Assembly: GCA_023408815.1 (NCBI GenBank)
Contig: JAEYJO010000045.1
Location: forward strand, 62,001-126,000
Reading direction: 5' to 3'
DNA from: Bacillota bacterium
GTDB taxonomy: Bacteria > Bacillota > Clostridia > Lachnospirales > Lachnospiraceae
Length of the DNA stretch: 64,000 nucleotides
Position 1 is the stretch's first letter. Every line of letters starts with the position of its first letter. Shown piece by piece: positions 11,050-20,317 of the stretch. The notes below the pieces were generated by a model. The model was not told the origin of the DNA. It searched no databases and saw nothing but the letters and a program-made list of their open reading frames with translations. The translations under genes were made by a program, and so were the position numbers.

Positions 11050-12297
11050 GTGGATAGGGATGAAAATAGTTTAAAATTAAAAATTCCAGGAGTGGTAGGT
11101 AATTCTAAGGTGGAAAATATGGGACTTATATTCCTATATCTAAGTGTAGTTCTGGAAATTATAATTGTAATTATCGATAAGAGTAATTACATCAATCCAA
11201 TAGAAGGTCAATTGTTTCGGATCACATTCCTGCTTGCGGCGGTAAAGGTGCTCCTTACGAAATATACGAAAAAAGAGTGGATTGCGATAATTGCCTTCGG
11301 GCTTTTGGGTTTAATATCATATAAAGTTACAGGACGAAACGAGATACTGCGTATCGTCGTATTTATTGCAGCTTGTAAAAATGTGGATATGAGAAGAATA
11401 TTAAAACTTGTATTCTATACGACCTTGTCGGGATGCATGATTCTCGTATTGCTGTCTATAAGCGGGATATACGGCGGAGTAGCACTGGTGGCGGATTTTG
11501 GAAGAGGCTATGTCCAGACCAGGTATTGTCTGGGAATCGGACATCCCAACGCCCTTCATTGTATGTTCCTCATGTTGCTTTCGTTAGGATTGTATTTGTA
11601 TAATGACAGGTTGAAGTGGTATTATTATATTATACTCTTTTTGCTTAATTACGGCTTGTTCGTTCTTACCGATTCGAATACGGGCGTGCTGATGAGTATA
11701 TGCGTGATAGCTGGAGCCGCCGTTGTAAGATTTTGGAAGAGCTTGAGGAGGCAGACATGGATATATGCAGCAGGGGGAGCTGTATTTTTATTCTGTGTTC
11801 TATTTTCTGTCATGGTAGCGGACAGCAGAGTGGCCCAGCCCTCGAATTACTGGTTCGCGAATCCATGGGTAGCGGAGGTCGAAAGCCACCTGAACGGTAG
11901 AATTATCGATTTATATTATGGCTCAGTAAATCAGGAAGGGACGACTGCTACGTGGTCGCTATTCTCAGTACCGGAGAACGATTATTATTTTGATATGGGC
12001 TTTGTCAGGCTGTTTTACTGGTATGGAATAATACCGGCTATCGTTTATATTGTTTTACAAGCACTCCTCATCTGGCAATTTTATAAGAAAAGGGACGCAA
12101 TGGGACTGGTAATGATAGTTGTTTTTGCTATATACACGGTGGTGGAGGCGCACTTAGTATCTGTTTATATCGGCAGAAATTATATACTGTTTTTGATGGG
12201 TATGTACATGAGCGGAATGCTTTGCTTAGAGGATGAGAAGGAAGCTCATATATGGAATTTATGGAAGCTGCGTCGCAGAAATTCGATAAAGCTTTGA
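11050..12297 (+). CDS. Wzy-like polysaccharide polymerase / O-antigen ligase family membrane protein
   Basis: A 415-residue integral membrane protein with about ten to eleven hydrophobic segments. A large external loop (about residues 265-325, from DSRVAQPSN to VPENDYYF) precedes the last helices, the layout of Wzy polymerases and O-antigen ligases. The GHPNALH motif in a mid-protein helix is shared in modified form with the polymerase at 33346 (GNVFHVS), as is the LTKYTKKEW / SYKVTGR stretch, so the two are paralogues. The start is GTG 11050 with GAGGA five bases upstream; the overlapping ATG at 11048 is in another frame and stops quickly. Confidence 0.78.
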   Translation: MDRDENSLKLKIPGVVGNSKVENMGLIFLYLSVVLEIIIVIIDKSNYINPIEGQLFRITFLLAAVKVLLTKYTKKEWIAIIAFGLLGLISYKVTGRNEILRIVVFIAACKNVDMRRILKLVFYTTLSGCMILVLLSISGIYGGVALVADFGRGYVQTRYCLGIGHPNALHCMFLMLLSLGLYLYNDRLKWYYYIILFLLNYGLFVLTDSNTGVLMSICVIAGAAVVRFWKSLRRQTWIYAAGGAVFLFCVLFSVMVADSRVAQPSNYWFANPWVAEVESHLNGRIIDLYYGSVNQEGTTATWSLFSVPENDYYFDMGFVRLFYWYGIIPAIVYIVLQALLIWQFYKKRDAMGLVMIVVFAIYTVVEAHLVSVYIGRNYILFLMGMYMSGMLCLEDEKEAHIWNLWKLRRRNSIKL

Positions 12298-12315
12298 AAG
12301 GGTACGGGCATAAGG

Positions 12316-13728
12316 ATGAAGCAGAAGAACAAGATTATGGAAGTATACGGATTATGGTTTGCGGACTTGATATGTATCGTGATTTCTTTTGTGGCCGCAA
12401 CTTATATTCGTTTCGGCAATTTCAAGGATATGGGAGATCAAAGCGTACATTTTCTTGTATGTTTGTGTCTGCTGCTCTTTGGAACCGTCTATAACTTCTT
12501 TATCGACTGGAACAGAAACTTTTTGAAAAGGAGCCTGTGGAAGGAGGCCTATGCCGTACTGAAGTACAACGCCATCATGATTCTGGTAGTTACCTTCCTC
12601 ATGGTGCTGGTCAAATGGGCAGACGTATTTTCCCGACTGGTGTTGGGATATTTCTTTATATTGAATTTCTTCTTGTGCATTGCAGTCCATATGGCGATCA
12701 AGAAATTTCTGCACACATATTATTCTTCAGAACAGAATTCTGTGAAGGTCATGGTGGTAACGCAGAAGGATCTGGTCGATGCCACACTTAACAGACTGGA
12801 GAAGGAACTGGATATTTACTATCAGGTAGTCGCTCTCGTTTGTATGGACGAGAATCTGGTAGGAGAGGAAATAAGGGGAATCCCGGTGGTGGCAGGAAAG
12901 GAAGACTTGATCGAGGTATCGACGCAGATGGCGTTAGATGAGGTGTTTTTAAGTCTGCCGGACATTTCTCAGAAGCGGCTGGAGCATGTAATACACAGCT
13001 TCAGCGATATGGGCGTGAACTGTCATTATAATCTGGAGCTGCCCGGCATGGAGGCCAACCAAAGCAAAGTGGACAGCTTCGGAAATTATACGGTTATTAC
13101 GTATACGCGTTTTCAGAGCAGTTATAAGAGAATGCTCATAAAGCGCTGGATGGATATTATCGGCGGTTTGGTTGGAATGCTTATTACTTTCATGTTCCTT
13201 CCCTTTGTGGCTGCTGCCATTAAGCTGAATTCCAAGGGTCCGGTATTTTTCTCCCAAGTCAGGATCGGACGTAACGGAAGAAGGTTTAAAATATATAAAT
13301 TCCGTTCCATGTATATAGATGCGGAGGAACGCAAAAAGGAACTGGAGGAGCAGAACGAGATGCAGGGGCTCATGTTTAAGATAGAGAATGATCCCCGGAT
13401 TACGAAGGTGGGCGCATTTCTTCGAAAGACGAGCATAGACGAGCTTCCTCAGTTTTATAATGTTTTTAAAGGTGATATGAGCCTGGTGGGGACAAGACCG
13501 CCCACACAGGATGAATTCGAGAAATATAATCAGTATTACCGCCGCCGCATCAGCATGACGCCGGGACTTACCGGTATGTGGCAGGTGAGCGGAAGAAGCG
13601 AGATCGAAGACTTCGATGATGTGGTCAAATACGACCTGACCTACATTGATAACTGGTCGCTGAAGCTGGATATCAAGATATTGCTTCAGACGATAGGCGT
13701 TGTTATATTCGGAAAAGGAGCGAAATAA
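12316..13728 (+). CDS. Polyprenyl-phosphate sugar-1-phosphate transferase (WcaJ/CpsE type), initiating enzyme
   Basis: A 470-residue protein that starts glycan assembly by moving a sugar-1-phosphate from a UDP-sugar to undecaprenyl phosphate. It has four N-terminal helices, a Rossmann-like middle, a re-entrant helix (about residues 275-305), and the catalytic bacterial sugar transferase domain: KRWMDI, GPVFFSQVRIG, YKFRSM, TSIDELPQ, GDMSLVGTRPP and GLTGMWQVSGR. These place it in the polyisoprenyl-phosphate hexose-1-phosphate transferase family. The first sugar (glucose, galactose or another) cannot be decided. It ends in a TAATG overlap with the next GT4. It is the only such enzyme seen in the window. 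Confidence 0.93.
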   Translation: MKQKNKIMEVYGLWFADLICIVISFVAATYIRFGNFKDMGDQSVHFLVCLCLLLFGTVYNFFIDWNRNFLKRSLWKEAYAVLKYNAIMILVVTFLMVLVKWADVFSRLVLGYFFILNFFLCIAVHMAIKKFLHTYYSSEQNSVKVMVVTQKDLVDATLNRLEKELDIYYQVVALVCMDENLVGEEIRGIPVVAGKEDLIEVSTQMALDEVFLSLPDISQKRLEHVIHSFSDMGVNCHYNLELPGMEANQSKVDSFGNYTVITYTRFQSSYKRMLIKRWMDIIGGLVGMLITFMFLPFVAAAIKLNSKGPVFFSQVRIGRNGRRFKIYKFRSMYIDAEERKKELEEQNEMQGLMFKIENDPRITKVGAFLRKTSIDELPQFYNVFKGDMSLVGTRPPTQDEFEKYNQYYRRRISMTPGLTGMWQVSGRSEIEDFDDVVKYDLTYIDNWSLKLDIKILLQTIGVVIFGKGAK

Positions 13729-14903
13729 TGAATCTGGTAATTGACTGCTTTAAGCTCGTGAAGGGGGCGGGGAAAAGTATCGGTATTTACAATCTGGCAA
13801 AGAGCATTACCGGACATTTGGGAGTGCGGGCAGCAAATGGAGAGGAAGAAAATACGGACTATTCGATTATTGTTCTTGGCAATTCCTTCAATAGAAAGGA
13901 TTTCGATGTACCGGGTGTCACCTTCGTGGAAATGAAGGGGAATCCGCTGAATAAAATATATTGCATCATGTGGGAGCTTTTTCTGGTGCCCTGGTATGCT
14001 AAAAAGTATCAGGCGGACAGAGTATTATTCCCCCGGGGTTTTGCGCCTTTATCAATCGCCAAGAAATTGGCCTTCGGTATGGGCAGGAGGATGAAGGACA
14101 CGATCATCATCCACGATTTGATTCCTTTTTATTATGACAAATATTATCCTGGTGTATTCAACAAGACGGAAAATACGTATATCATGAATCGATTAAAAGC
14201 TTCTATCAGACAGGCTGACAGGGTTATAACCATATCCGGATACTCCGAGGAGGATATACTGGATAAGGTGCCGGACTGCAAGGAAAAAATAACAGTTATT
14301 CACAACGGACTGAATGACGTGTCCTATGAGTTTCCTAAGAGCGGCAGTGATGAGGAAAAAAGTAAGGAATCGGAATATATTGTGGCTATGACTTCGCTAC
14401 TTCCCCATAAAAATGCGGCAGGAATCCTGAAGGCATATGAAGCCTACTATAAGCTGGTAAAATCCCAATTGAAGGAGCCGCTTAAACTGGCAGTTATCGG
14501 AATTGGTGATACTTCACCCTATGAGGAAATGGATAAAAACGCTGAGGCATATGTAAAATGTTATAAATTTTTCGAGGATTTCTCGGAGATGTGCAGGCTG
14601 GCAGCAGGCGGAAAGGCTTATTTATTTCTTTCCTATGCGGAGGGGTTCGGCTTTCCTCCGTTAGAGGCAATGCAGATGGGAATTCCTGTGGTGTGTTCCA
14701 ACAGAAGCTCTCTTCCCGAGATGATACAGGAGGCAGGTATTCTCGTAGATCCCGACGATGCACAGGGAGTGGCAAAGGCTCTTGACAGGGTGCTTACGGA
14801 CGAAGAACTGCGCGCAGATCTAATCCGGAAGGGCTATAAGAACATTGAGAGATTTTTATGGGAAACCAGAACAGATTTATATTGGAAGGAATTGTTTCGG
14901 TGA
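13728..14903 (+). CDS. GT4 family glycosyltransferase
   Basis: A 391-residue GT-B enzyme whose ATG overlaps the stop of the initiating transferase (TAATG). The N-terminal IDCFKLVKGAGKSIGIYNLAK resembles rhamnosyl/mannosyltransferases that recognise the first lipid-linked sugar. The C-terminal donor half has LLPHKNAAGILKAY and SYAEGFGFPPLEAMQMG, which contains the E-x7-E motif of GT4. Direct coupling to the initiating enzyme suggests it adds the second sugar, by inference. It overlaps the following gene by four bases (GTGA). Confidence 0.88.
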   Translation: MNLVIDCFKLVKGAGKSIGIYNLAKSITGHLGVRAANGEEENTDYSIIVLGNSFNRKDFDVPGVTFVEMKGNPLNKIYCIMWELFLVPWYAKKYQADRVLFPRGFAPLSIAKKLAFGMGRRMKDTIIIHDLIPFYYDKYYPGVFNKTENTYIMNRLKASIRQADRVITISGYSEEDILDKVPDCKEKITVIHNGLNDVSYEFPKSGSDEEKSKESEYIVAMTSLLPHKNAAGILKAYEAYYKLVKSQLKEPLKLAVIGIGDTSPYEEMDKNAEAYVKCYKFFEDFSEMCRLAAGGKAYLFLSYAEGFGFPPLEAMQMGIPVVCSNRSSLPEMIQEAGILVDPDDAQGVAKALDRVLTDEELRADLIRKGYKNIERFLWETRTDLYWKELFR

Positions 14904-16057
14904 GCAGATTACTTATCTATGACACATCTAACTTTATAGATTTCCCCATAGGGGGACAGTTGACGAGCATAAGCAATTTCCTGCGCTTTATATGCGAAGA
15001 GCATCCGGAGCGGACAGAGGATATTGTGCTTGTAGGCGTTACCCGGAAGTCCTCTGAGCTTGGGAAAATGAAAAAGCTGGAATTGCATGGAAGCCAGATC
15101 AGCTTCCTTCCGGTGGCAGTGGCGGAGGAGGATCTCGGCAATACCGCCAAGTCTCTGCGCTTACAATATGCCAAAGGATTGTTAAAATATAAAAAGATAC
15201 TTAAAATCACTAAAAAGGATTGCAATTATATTCACACGCCGGAAGCATACGGCGTTGTGAAGTTTTTTTCTATAGGCCTTCAGTGTATTATTTTTTCTCA
15301 CGGAAGCTATTTCAATATGGAACGGGGCTTTCGCTTTTTTCAGAAGAATGCACTTGTAAAAAAAGGGTTTGTGGCATATTTGAAATGGATATTGAAAAAT
15401 GCCGATATGATATTTCTGCTGGATAGGGACAGCCTGAGGGATTATGCACCCTATAACGGCAATCTGGTGGAGGTGGTAAACTCCGTCGTATGCCCGCAGA
15501 TTGAGGCAGGCCTGCATGAACTTAAGGCCGGCAGGGTAAAAGAGATACTGTTCGTAGGGCGCCTTTCCAAAGATAAGGGCGTGGAGTCTATTATCCATGC
15601 CGTTGCGGGAAAAGAAGGTCTGTCCGGCATGGAAGGCCTGCATCTGACTATCGTGGGAAACGGGGAGGAATATAACCGCCTGATACCTTATGAAAGCGAG
15701 AGTGTGCACTTTACGGGAGCAGTCTCCCCGAAAAAGGTAAAGGAGTATATGGAACAGGCGGATATACTCGTGATGAATTCTGCCTTTGAAGGGATTCCTA
15801 TGACTATACTGGAGGCTATCAGTCACGCCCTGCCGGTTGTCAGCACAAATGTGGGAGGAATCGGTCAGGTGCTTTCCTTTGGACAGGACTCTGAGGAGAC
15901 GGATGCTACGGCGGAAAGCATACAAGGGGCTATAAGGAGAATTTCGGATAACTATGAAAGCTATTCGAGAAATGCTTATGGCAATTCCAAGGCCTTTGAT
16001 TATAAGGTAATCAATAAAAAGGTGTATGAATTATTGAATGTTTTTTGGAGGCGGTAG
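14900..16057 (+). CDS. GT4 family glycosyltransferase
   Basis: A 385-residue GT-B enzyme. The chosen start is the GTG at 14900, which forms a GTGA overlap with the previous stop and has GGAAGGA about nine bases upstream. A longer frame reaching back to 14858 would lie inside the preceding gene. The protein begins SRLLIYDTSNFID. The donor half has ILFVGRLSKDKGVESI, HFTGAVSPKKVKEYM and NSAFEGIPMTILEAISH (E-x7-E). The C-terminus ends in basic residues (VFWRR). Sugar specificity is unknown. Confidence 0.88.
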   Translation: MSRLLIYDTSNFIDFPIGGQLTSISNFLRFICEEHPERTEDIVLVGVTRKSSELGKMKKLELHGSQISFLPVAVAEEDLGNTAKSLRLQYAKGLLKYKKILKITKKDCNYIHTPEAYGVVKFFSIGLQCIIFSHGSYFNMERGFRFFQKNALVKKGFVAYLKWILKNADMIFLLDRDSLRDYAPYNGNLVEVVNSVVCPQIEAGLHELKAGRVKEILFVGRLSKDKGVESIIHAVAGKEGLSGMEGLHLTIVGNGEEYNRLIPYESESVHFTGAVSPKKVKEYMEQADILVMNSAFEGIPMTILEAISHALPVVSTNVGGIGQVLSFGQDSEETDATAESIQGAIRRISDNYESYSRNAYGNSKAFDYKVINKKVYELLNVFWRR

Positions 16058-16061
16058 TTCG

Positions 16062-17039
16062 ATGGGAAATAAAAAAGTAAGCATCATAGTACCAGTGTAT
16101 AACGCGGAAGAATATGTGGAGAGGTGTATTAACAGTGTGCTGGCCCAGACCTATGAGAATGTGGAGATTATCATTGTAGACGACGGGTCGACGGATGAAA
16201 GTGTATCCATATGTGACAATTTTTCTGCGCGGCATGAAAATATACGGGTATTTCATACGAAAAATGCAGGGGTATCTTCAGCGAGAAATAGAGGAATCTC
16301 CGAAGCCTGCGAGGACTACCTGACCTTTGTGGATGCGGACGATTATCTGGAAAAGGATACTGTGGCCTATTTGGTCAGATGTCTGGAAGAGACGAAAAGC
16401 GACATCGCAGGATGCGGGTTTCAAACTTTTTCCCAAGGGGAGGTTTTGCAGGAAAATCAAAGGTTTCCTGATAATATCGAGGTATTGTCCGGAGAAGAAT
16501 TCGTGGGTAAAGGGATATTGAATGGAGATACCAGATGTTGGAGCAAACTATATAAGAGAGAGATTATAGGAAGCACTAGGTATGATGAGACGCTGACCAT
16601 TGGAGAGGATATGCTGTTTCTCCTTGCTCTTGCCCAAAAAAAAGCTCAGTTTTGCCGGAGCGATTATAAAGGTTATGGGTATTTTATTAATGCTGCCGGA
16701 GCGATGAACCGTAAGTTCAAGGAAAGTTATATGGATCAGATTACCTGCTGGCAGCGGGCAGAGGTTCAGATTGCCCAGGATGCTCCTCATTTGCGGGTGA
16801 AAGTAGTTTCTATTGTGATGATTTCATCTATACTCGTTGTAGGTAAGCTTGCAATTCTAGGGGGGACAGAGAGAAGGAAATATAAGGAGCATGGGAAATA
16901 TTGTCACAGAGTGCTTCTGGAATGTAGAAAGATAAAGGGAGTTTACAGGGAACTACCTTTAGGATATAAAATAAAAGCGATTGCATATATGGTATGTCCG
17001 TCCTTGTATTTATCCGGTTATCATATGGTGAAGACGTGA
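16062..17039 (+). CDS. GT2 family glycosyltransferase
   Basis: A 325-residue enzyme with VSIIVPVYNAEEY at the start, VDDGSTDES, NAGVSSARN and FVDADDYLEKD as nucleotide- and metal-binding motifs. It is close in style to the GT2 at 2318. The ATG at 16062 is preferred over an in-frame ATG at 16038 because GGAGG sits about ten bases upstream and the extension would lie inside the previous gene. No transmembrane helix is evident. It probably transfers a hexose or HexNAc to a lipid-linked intermediate. Confidence 0.9.
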   Translation: MGNKKVSIIVPVYNAEEYVERCINSVLAQTYENVEIIIVDDGSTDESVSICDNFSARHENIRVFHTKNAGVSSARNRGISEACEDYLTFVDADDYLEKDTVAYLVRCLEETKSDIAGCGFQTFSQGEVLQENQRFPDNIEVLSGEEFVGKGILNGDTRCWSKLYKREIIGSTRYDETLTIGEDMLFLLALAQKKAQFCRSDYKGYGYFINAAGAMNRKFKESYMDQITCWQRAEVQIAQDAPHLRVKVVSIVMISSILVVGKLAILGGTERRKYKEHGKYCHRVLLECRKIKGVYRELPLGYKIKAIAYMVCPSLYLSGYHMVKT

Positions 17040-17052
17040 GACGAGGTGGGTT

Positions 17053-18162
17053 ATGCAGGGAGACTTTGTGGAGATGAAGGAAAGAAAAAAGGAACAAATT
17101 AAGCGAATGGAAAAAGAAGCCATGGAACAAATGCTTCATTACCATGAAAGAAGCAAAGGACAGGCTCTCAAAAATCTTATAAAAAAAGCGGCAGGGCGTT
17201 ACGTTCCTCCGAAGGATTTTATATTCTGGCCGACGGGTCTTATTGCCAACGTTTTGGCAGATAATTATGAAAGATGGGAAAATAAGGACGAGGTGCTTGA
17301 AGTTCTTTGTGTTTATTTTGATCGTTGGATAGATAAGGGCATGCCTTTGTATTGCATGGATGACGTGCTATGCGGGATGGCGCTTATCGATTTATATAAG
17401 CTTACCGGTAAAGAGCGGTACAAAAAAGCGTCATATAAGATGGCGGAATATATTTATGATTTAGAAGATAAAGCTTCCGACAAGGCAGGGACGCTGCCCT
17501 ACCGATACGCGCAAAGGAACGGTCATGTGTATGTAGATGCTATCGGTATGCTATGTCCTTTTTTATGCAGATTCGGAGTGGAATTCGACGATATACGCGC
17601 TTTACGGCTTGCGGTCTTGCAGATTAACAATATGCTGAAATATGGAATGGATGATAATTTGTTTCTCCCATATCATGGATTTGAGTATGAAAGCAAGGTG
17701 AAATATGGTATTATCGGATGGGGACGTGCAGTTGGCTGGCTTCTGCTGGGAATGGCGGGTACGCTTAGGTTCTTACCTGCCGAATATGAAGGCTGGGAGG
17801 AACTTAGTGCGGCTTTTAACAAGCTTATTCTATGCGTAGCAGCATATCAGAAGGAAAACGGGGCTTTTGCATGGCAGCTGGAAGCCGTTGAAGGCCCGGA
17901 GGACAGTTCTGCTACGGCTATGATCGCACAAGCGGTTTTGATCGGGATAAAGCATGGAATTATGGATAATAAGACCCATACCGGAGAGTGTGAGATACTG
18001 GTAAAGAAAGCGGCAGAGTATCTTTCCGGTTGTGAAAAGGACGGAAGGATCTACAATGCTTCCGGAGAATGTATGGGATTTTCCCAATATCCGCAGGTTT
18101 ATGGTTCCTATCCATGGGCGCAAGCTCCCGGTCTCTTTGTTCTGTCGGAAGAGATTCAGTGA
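17053..18162 (+). CDS. Glycoside hydrolase family 88/105-like protein
   Basis: A 369-residue (alpha/alpha)6-barrel type protein without a signal peptide. The segments CMDDVLCGMALIDLYKLTG (two aspartates at 103-104), VYVDAIGMLCPFL (D162), GWGRAVGWLLLGM and EDSSATAMIAQAVL match the conserved blocks of unsaturated glucuronyl/rhamnogalacturonyl hydrolases, which remove a 4,5-unsaturated uronic acid from an oligosaccharide end. A cytoplasmic hydrolase inside a synthesis operon is unexpected; a quality-control, remodelling or altered role is possible. The ATG at 17053 has GAGGTGG nearby; an in-frame ATG at 17074 is an alternative. A GT11 gene follows 29 bases later. Confidence 0.75.
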   Translation: MQGDFVEMKERKKEQIKRMEKEAMEQMLHYHERSKGQALKNLIKKAAGRYVPPKDFIFWPTGLIANVLADNYERWENKDEVLEVLCVYFDRWIDKGMPLYCMDDVLCGMALIDLYKLTGKERYKKASYKMAEYIYDLEDKASDKAGTLPYRYAQRNGHVYVDAIGMLCPFLCRFGVEFDDIRALRLAVLQINNMLKYGMDDNLFLPYHGFEYESKVKYGIIGWGRAVGWLLLGMAGTLRFLPAEYEGWEELSAAFNKLILCVAAYQKENGAFAWQLEAVEGPEDSSATAMIAQAVLIGIKHGIMDNKTHTGECEILVKKAAEYLSGCEKDGRIYNASGECMGFSQYPQVYGSYPWAQAPGLFVLSEEIQ

Positions 18163-18191
18163 AAAATCAGTGTGAAAGGGTATAGGCTGAT

Positions 18192-19091
18192 ATGATAATC
18201 ATACAAGTAGCGGGCGGACTGGGAAATCAGATGCAGCAGTATGCATTGTATCGGAAATTTCTCAATTTGGGAATTGAAACGAAGCTGGATATTTCATGGT
18301 TCACGCAGGTGAATAGGCAGGATAACGTAAATGCCAAGAGAATGCTGGAGTTGGATTATTTCGACAGGCTGCCATATGAAACGTGCACGGAGGAAGAAAA
18401 GAAGGCACTTATTGGAAAGGGTGGTTGGGCGGATAAGCTGGGCAGACGCCTATTTCCTGAGAAAAGTAAGATTTTTATCGAAACCGATATGTATCATCCG
18501 GAAATCTTTGATTTTCGTGATAAATACCTATGCGGTTATTTTGCTTGTGAAAAATATTATGCAGACATTATGAGTATGCTAAGGGAAGAAATAAAATTTC
18601 CGGCAAGTGATAATTCTGAAAATACGAAGCTGGCCCAAGAGATGAGCGGAAGGGAATCAGTGAGTATTCATGTAAGAAGGGGAGATTACCTCGATGCTGA
18701 GAATGAGGCCATGTTTGGAAATATTTGTACAAAGGCCTATTATGAGGGCGCGATAAAGGAATTGAAACAGCGCTACCAGGGTGCACATTTTTATTTATTT
18801 TCGGATGACCTTGAGTATGTAAATGACACATATAGAGGAGACGAATATACAGCAGTCGATGTAAATAAAGGAAAAAACAGCTTTTACGATATATGGCTGA
18901 TGAGCCGCTGTAAACATAATATCTGTGCCAATTCTACGTTTAGCTTCTGGGGTGCCCGATTGAATGGGAACCCTGAAAAAGTGATGATAAGACCCTGGAT
19001 TCATAAGAATACACAAAAGTTCGAGCCGGAGAAAATGCGAGAATATTGGAATAAATGGACATTTATTGACAATAAGGGTAATGTTATATAG
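18192..19091 (+). CDS. GT11 family glycosyltransferase (alpha-1,2-fucosyltransferase-like)
   Basis: A 299-residue enzyme with all GT11 motifs intact: AGGLGNQMQQYA (from residue 7), HVRRGDY (160-166) that binds the GDP-sugar, a long central DxD-free region, and ANSTFSFWGARLN near residue 240. AAAGGG lies about 11 bases before the ATG. Compared with the first GT11 (1432), sequence and length are similar, so they look like paralogues with different acceptors. Base composition here is intermediate between the GC-richer genes upstream and the AT-rich block downstream. Confidence 0.9.
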   Translation: MIIIQVAGGLGNQMQQYALYRKFLNLGIETKLDISWFTQVNRQDNVNAKRMLELDYFDRLPYETCTEEEKKALIGKGGWADKLGRRLFPEKSKIFIETDMYHPEIFDFRDKYLCGYFACEKYYADIMSMLREEIKFPASDNSENTKLAQEMSGRESVSIHVRRGDYLDAENEAMFGNICTKAYYEGAIKELKQRYQGAHFYLFSDDLEYVNDTYRGDEYTAVDVNKGKNSFYDIWLMSRCKHNICANSTFSFWGARLNGNPEKVMIRPWIHKNTQKFEPEKMREYWNKWTFIDNKGNVI

Positions 19092-19112
19092 AGGACCTGA
19101 AAGGAAAAACAA

Positions 19113-20255
19113 ATGGGTAAGAAATTTAGAGTTGCTATGATAGGTCAGAAAAGAATACCATCCAGAGAAGGCGGAGTAGAAATTGTGGTAAATGAGTTGT
19201 CTACACGCCTTGTAAAAAAGGGGTACGAAGTCGATGCTTATAACCGCTCAGGATATCATGTTTCCGGCAAGGAGTTTCAGAAGAAGGGAAAAAGGGGAAA
19301 ATATTATGAAAATATCCGCGTTATTATAGTTCCTACTTTTAAAAATGGTAAATTAAATGCTATTGTATATTCTTTTCTTGCAACATTGCGCGCTTTATTC
19401 GGAAAATATGATGTAATTCATTATCATGCAGAAGGGCCCTGCGCTATGCTATGGATTCCTAAAATTTTTGGAATACGTATTGTTGCTACAATCCACGGGC
19501 TTGACTGGCAGAGAGCAAAATGGGGAAACTTTGCTTCATATGTACTGAGGTTTGGGGAGAAAATGGCTGCAAAATATGCAGACGAGGTTATTGTACTATC
19601 AAAGAATGTACAAAATTATTTTACAATGACATATGGAAGAGACACTAATTATATTCCAAACGGAATTGAAAAACCGATATTGCGAGAAGCGAACATAATA
19701 GAAAATGAGTATGGGCTTTATAAGGATAGCTATATTTTGTTTCTTGCAAGACTAGTTCCGGAAAAGGGGTTGCATTATTTGCTGGAGGCATTTAGAAAAG
19801 TAAAAACAGAAAAAAGGCTTGTGGTAGCAGGAGGTAGCAGCCACTCTTATGATTATATTGATAAAGTAAAAAAGATGGCAGAGAAGGACAAAAGGGTTAT
19901 TTTTACAGATTTTGTTCAAGGTGAAACATTGGAAGAGCTCTATTCCAATGCTTATATTTTCGTACTTCCGAGCGATGTTGAAGGAATGGCAATCAGCTTG
20001 TTGGAAGCTATGAGCTATGGAAACTGTTGTCTGGTAAGCGATATCAAAGAAAATACAGAAGTAATTGGGCTAAACGGAGTCTTATTTGAGAAGGGAAATG
20101 TTGCGGATCTTAGAGAAAAATTATGTTATTTGCTTGATTCAGAGGAAGTTGTTAAGAAGTATAAACATGAGGCTTCTGACTTCATTTGTGCGAAATATAG
20201 TTGGGAAGACGTCTTAAAGGAGACAGAAAAGCTTTATAAAGGAAAAAGATATTGA
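19113..20255 (+). CDS. GT4 glycosyltransferase with DUF1972-type N-terminus (rhamnosyltransferase-like)
   Basis: A 380-residue GT-B protein. The N-terminal MIGQKRIPSREGGVE motif is the hallmark of the DUF1972 acceptor domain, typical of beta-rhamnosyl and related transferases that act early in Gram-positive capsule and rhamnan synthesis. The C-terminal half has LFLARLVPEKGLHYLLEAF and PSDVEGMAISLLEAMSYG (E-x7-E). GGAAA precedes the ATG. It is followed by a 62-base gap with a strong promoter-like sequence, so it may end a transcription unit. Confidence 0.88.
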   Translation: MGKKFRVAMIGQKRIPSREGGVEIVVNELSTRLVKKGYEVDAYNRSGYHVSGKEFQKKGKRGKYYENIRVIIVPTFKNGKLNAIVYSFLATLRALFGKYDVIHYHAEGPCAMLWIPKIFGIRIVATIHGLDWQRAKWGNFASYVLRFGEKMAAKYADEVIVLSKNVQNYFTMTYGRDTNYIPNGIEKPILREANIIENEYGLYKDSYILFLARLVPEKGLHYLLEAFRKVKTEKRLVVAGGSSHSYDYIDKVKKMAEKDKRVIFTDFVQGETLEELYSNAYIFVLPSDVEGMAISLLEAMSYGNCCLVSDIKENTEVIGLNGVLFEKGNVADLREKLCYLLDSEEVVKKYKHEASDFICAKYSWEDVLKETEKLYKGKRY

Positions 20256-20268
20256 AAAATCCGCTTTG

Positions 20269-20297
20269 TTGCCTGCACTTTAAGGGTGTGATATAAT
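20269..20297 (+). promoter_or_regulatory. Sigma-A-type promoter with extended -10
   Basis: TTGCCT at 20269-20274 (consensus TTGACA, two mismatches), a 17-base spacer, and a perfect TATAAT at 20292-20297 preceded by TG one base upstream (extended -10). The expected transcription start near 20304 leaves a very short leader that still includes the TAGGAGG ribosome binding site before the GT2 at 20318. This is the best promoter-like match noticed in the window, which suggests that the genes from 20318 on can be transcribed independently. Confidence 0.6.
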
Positions 20298-20317
20298 TCA
20301 AACGGTAGGAGGTTTTC

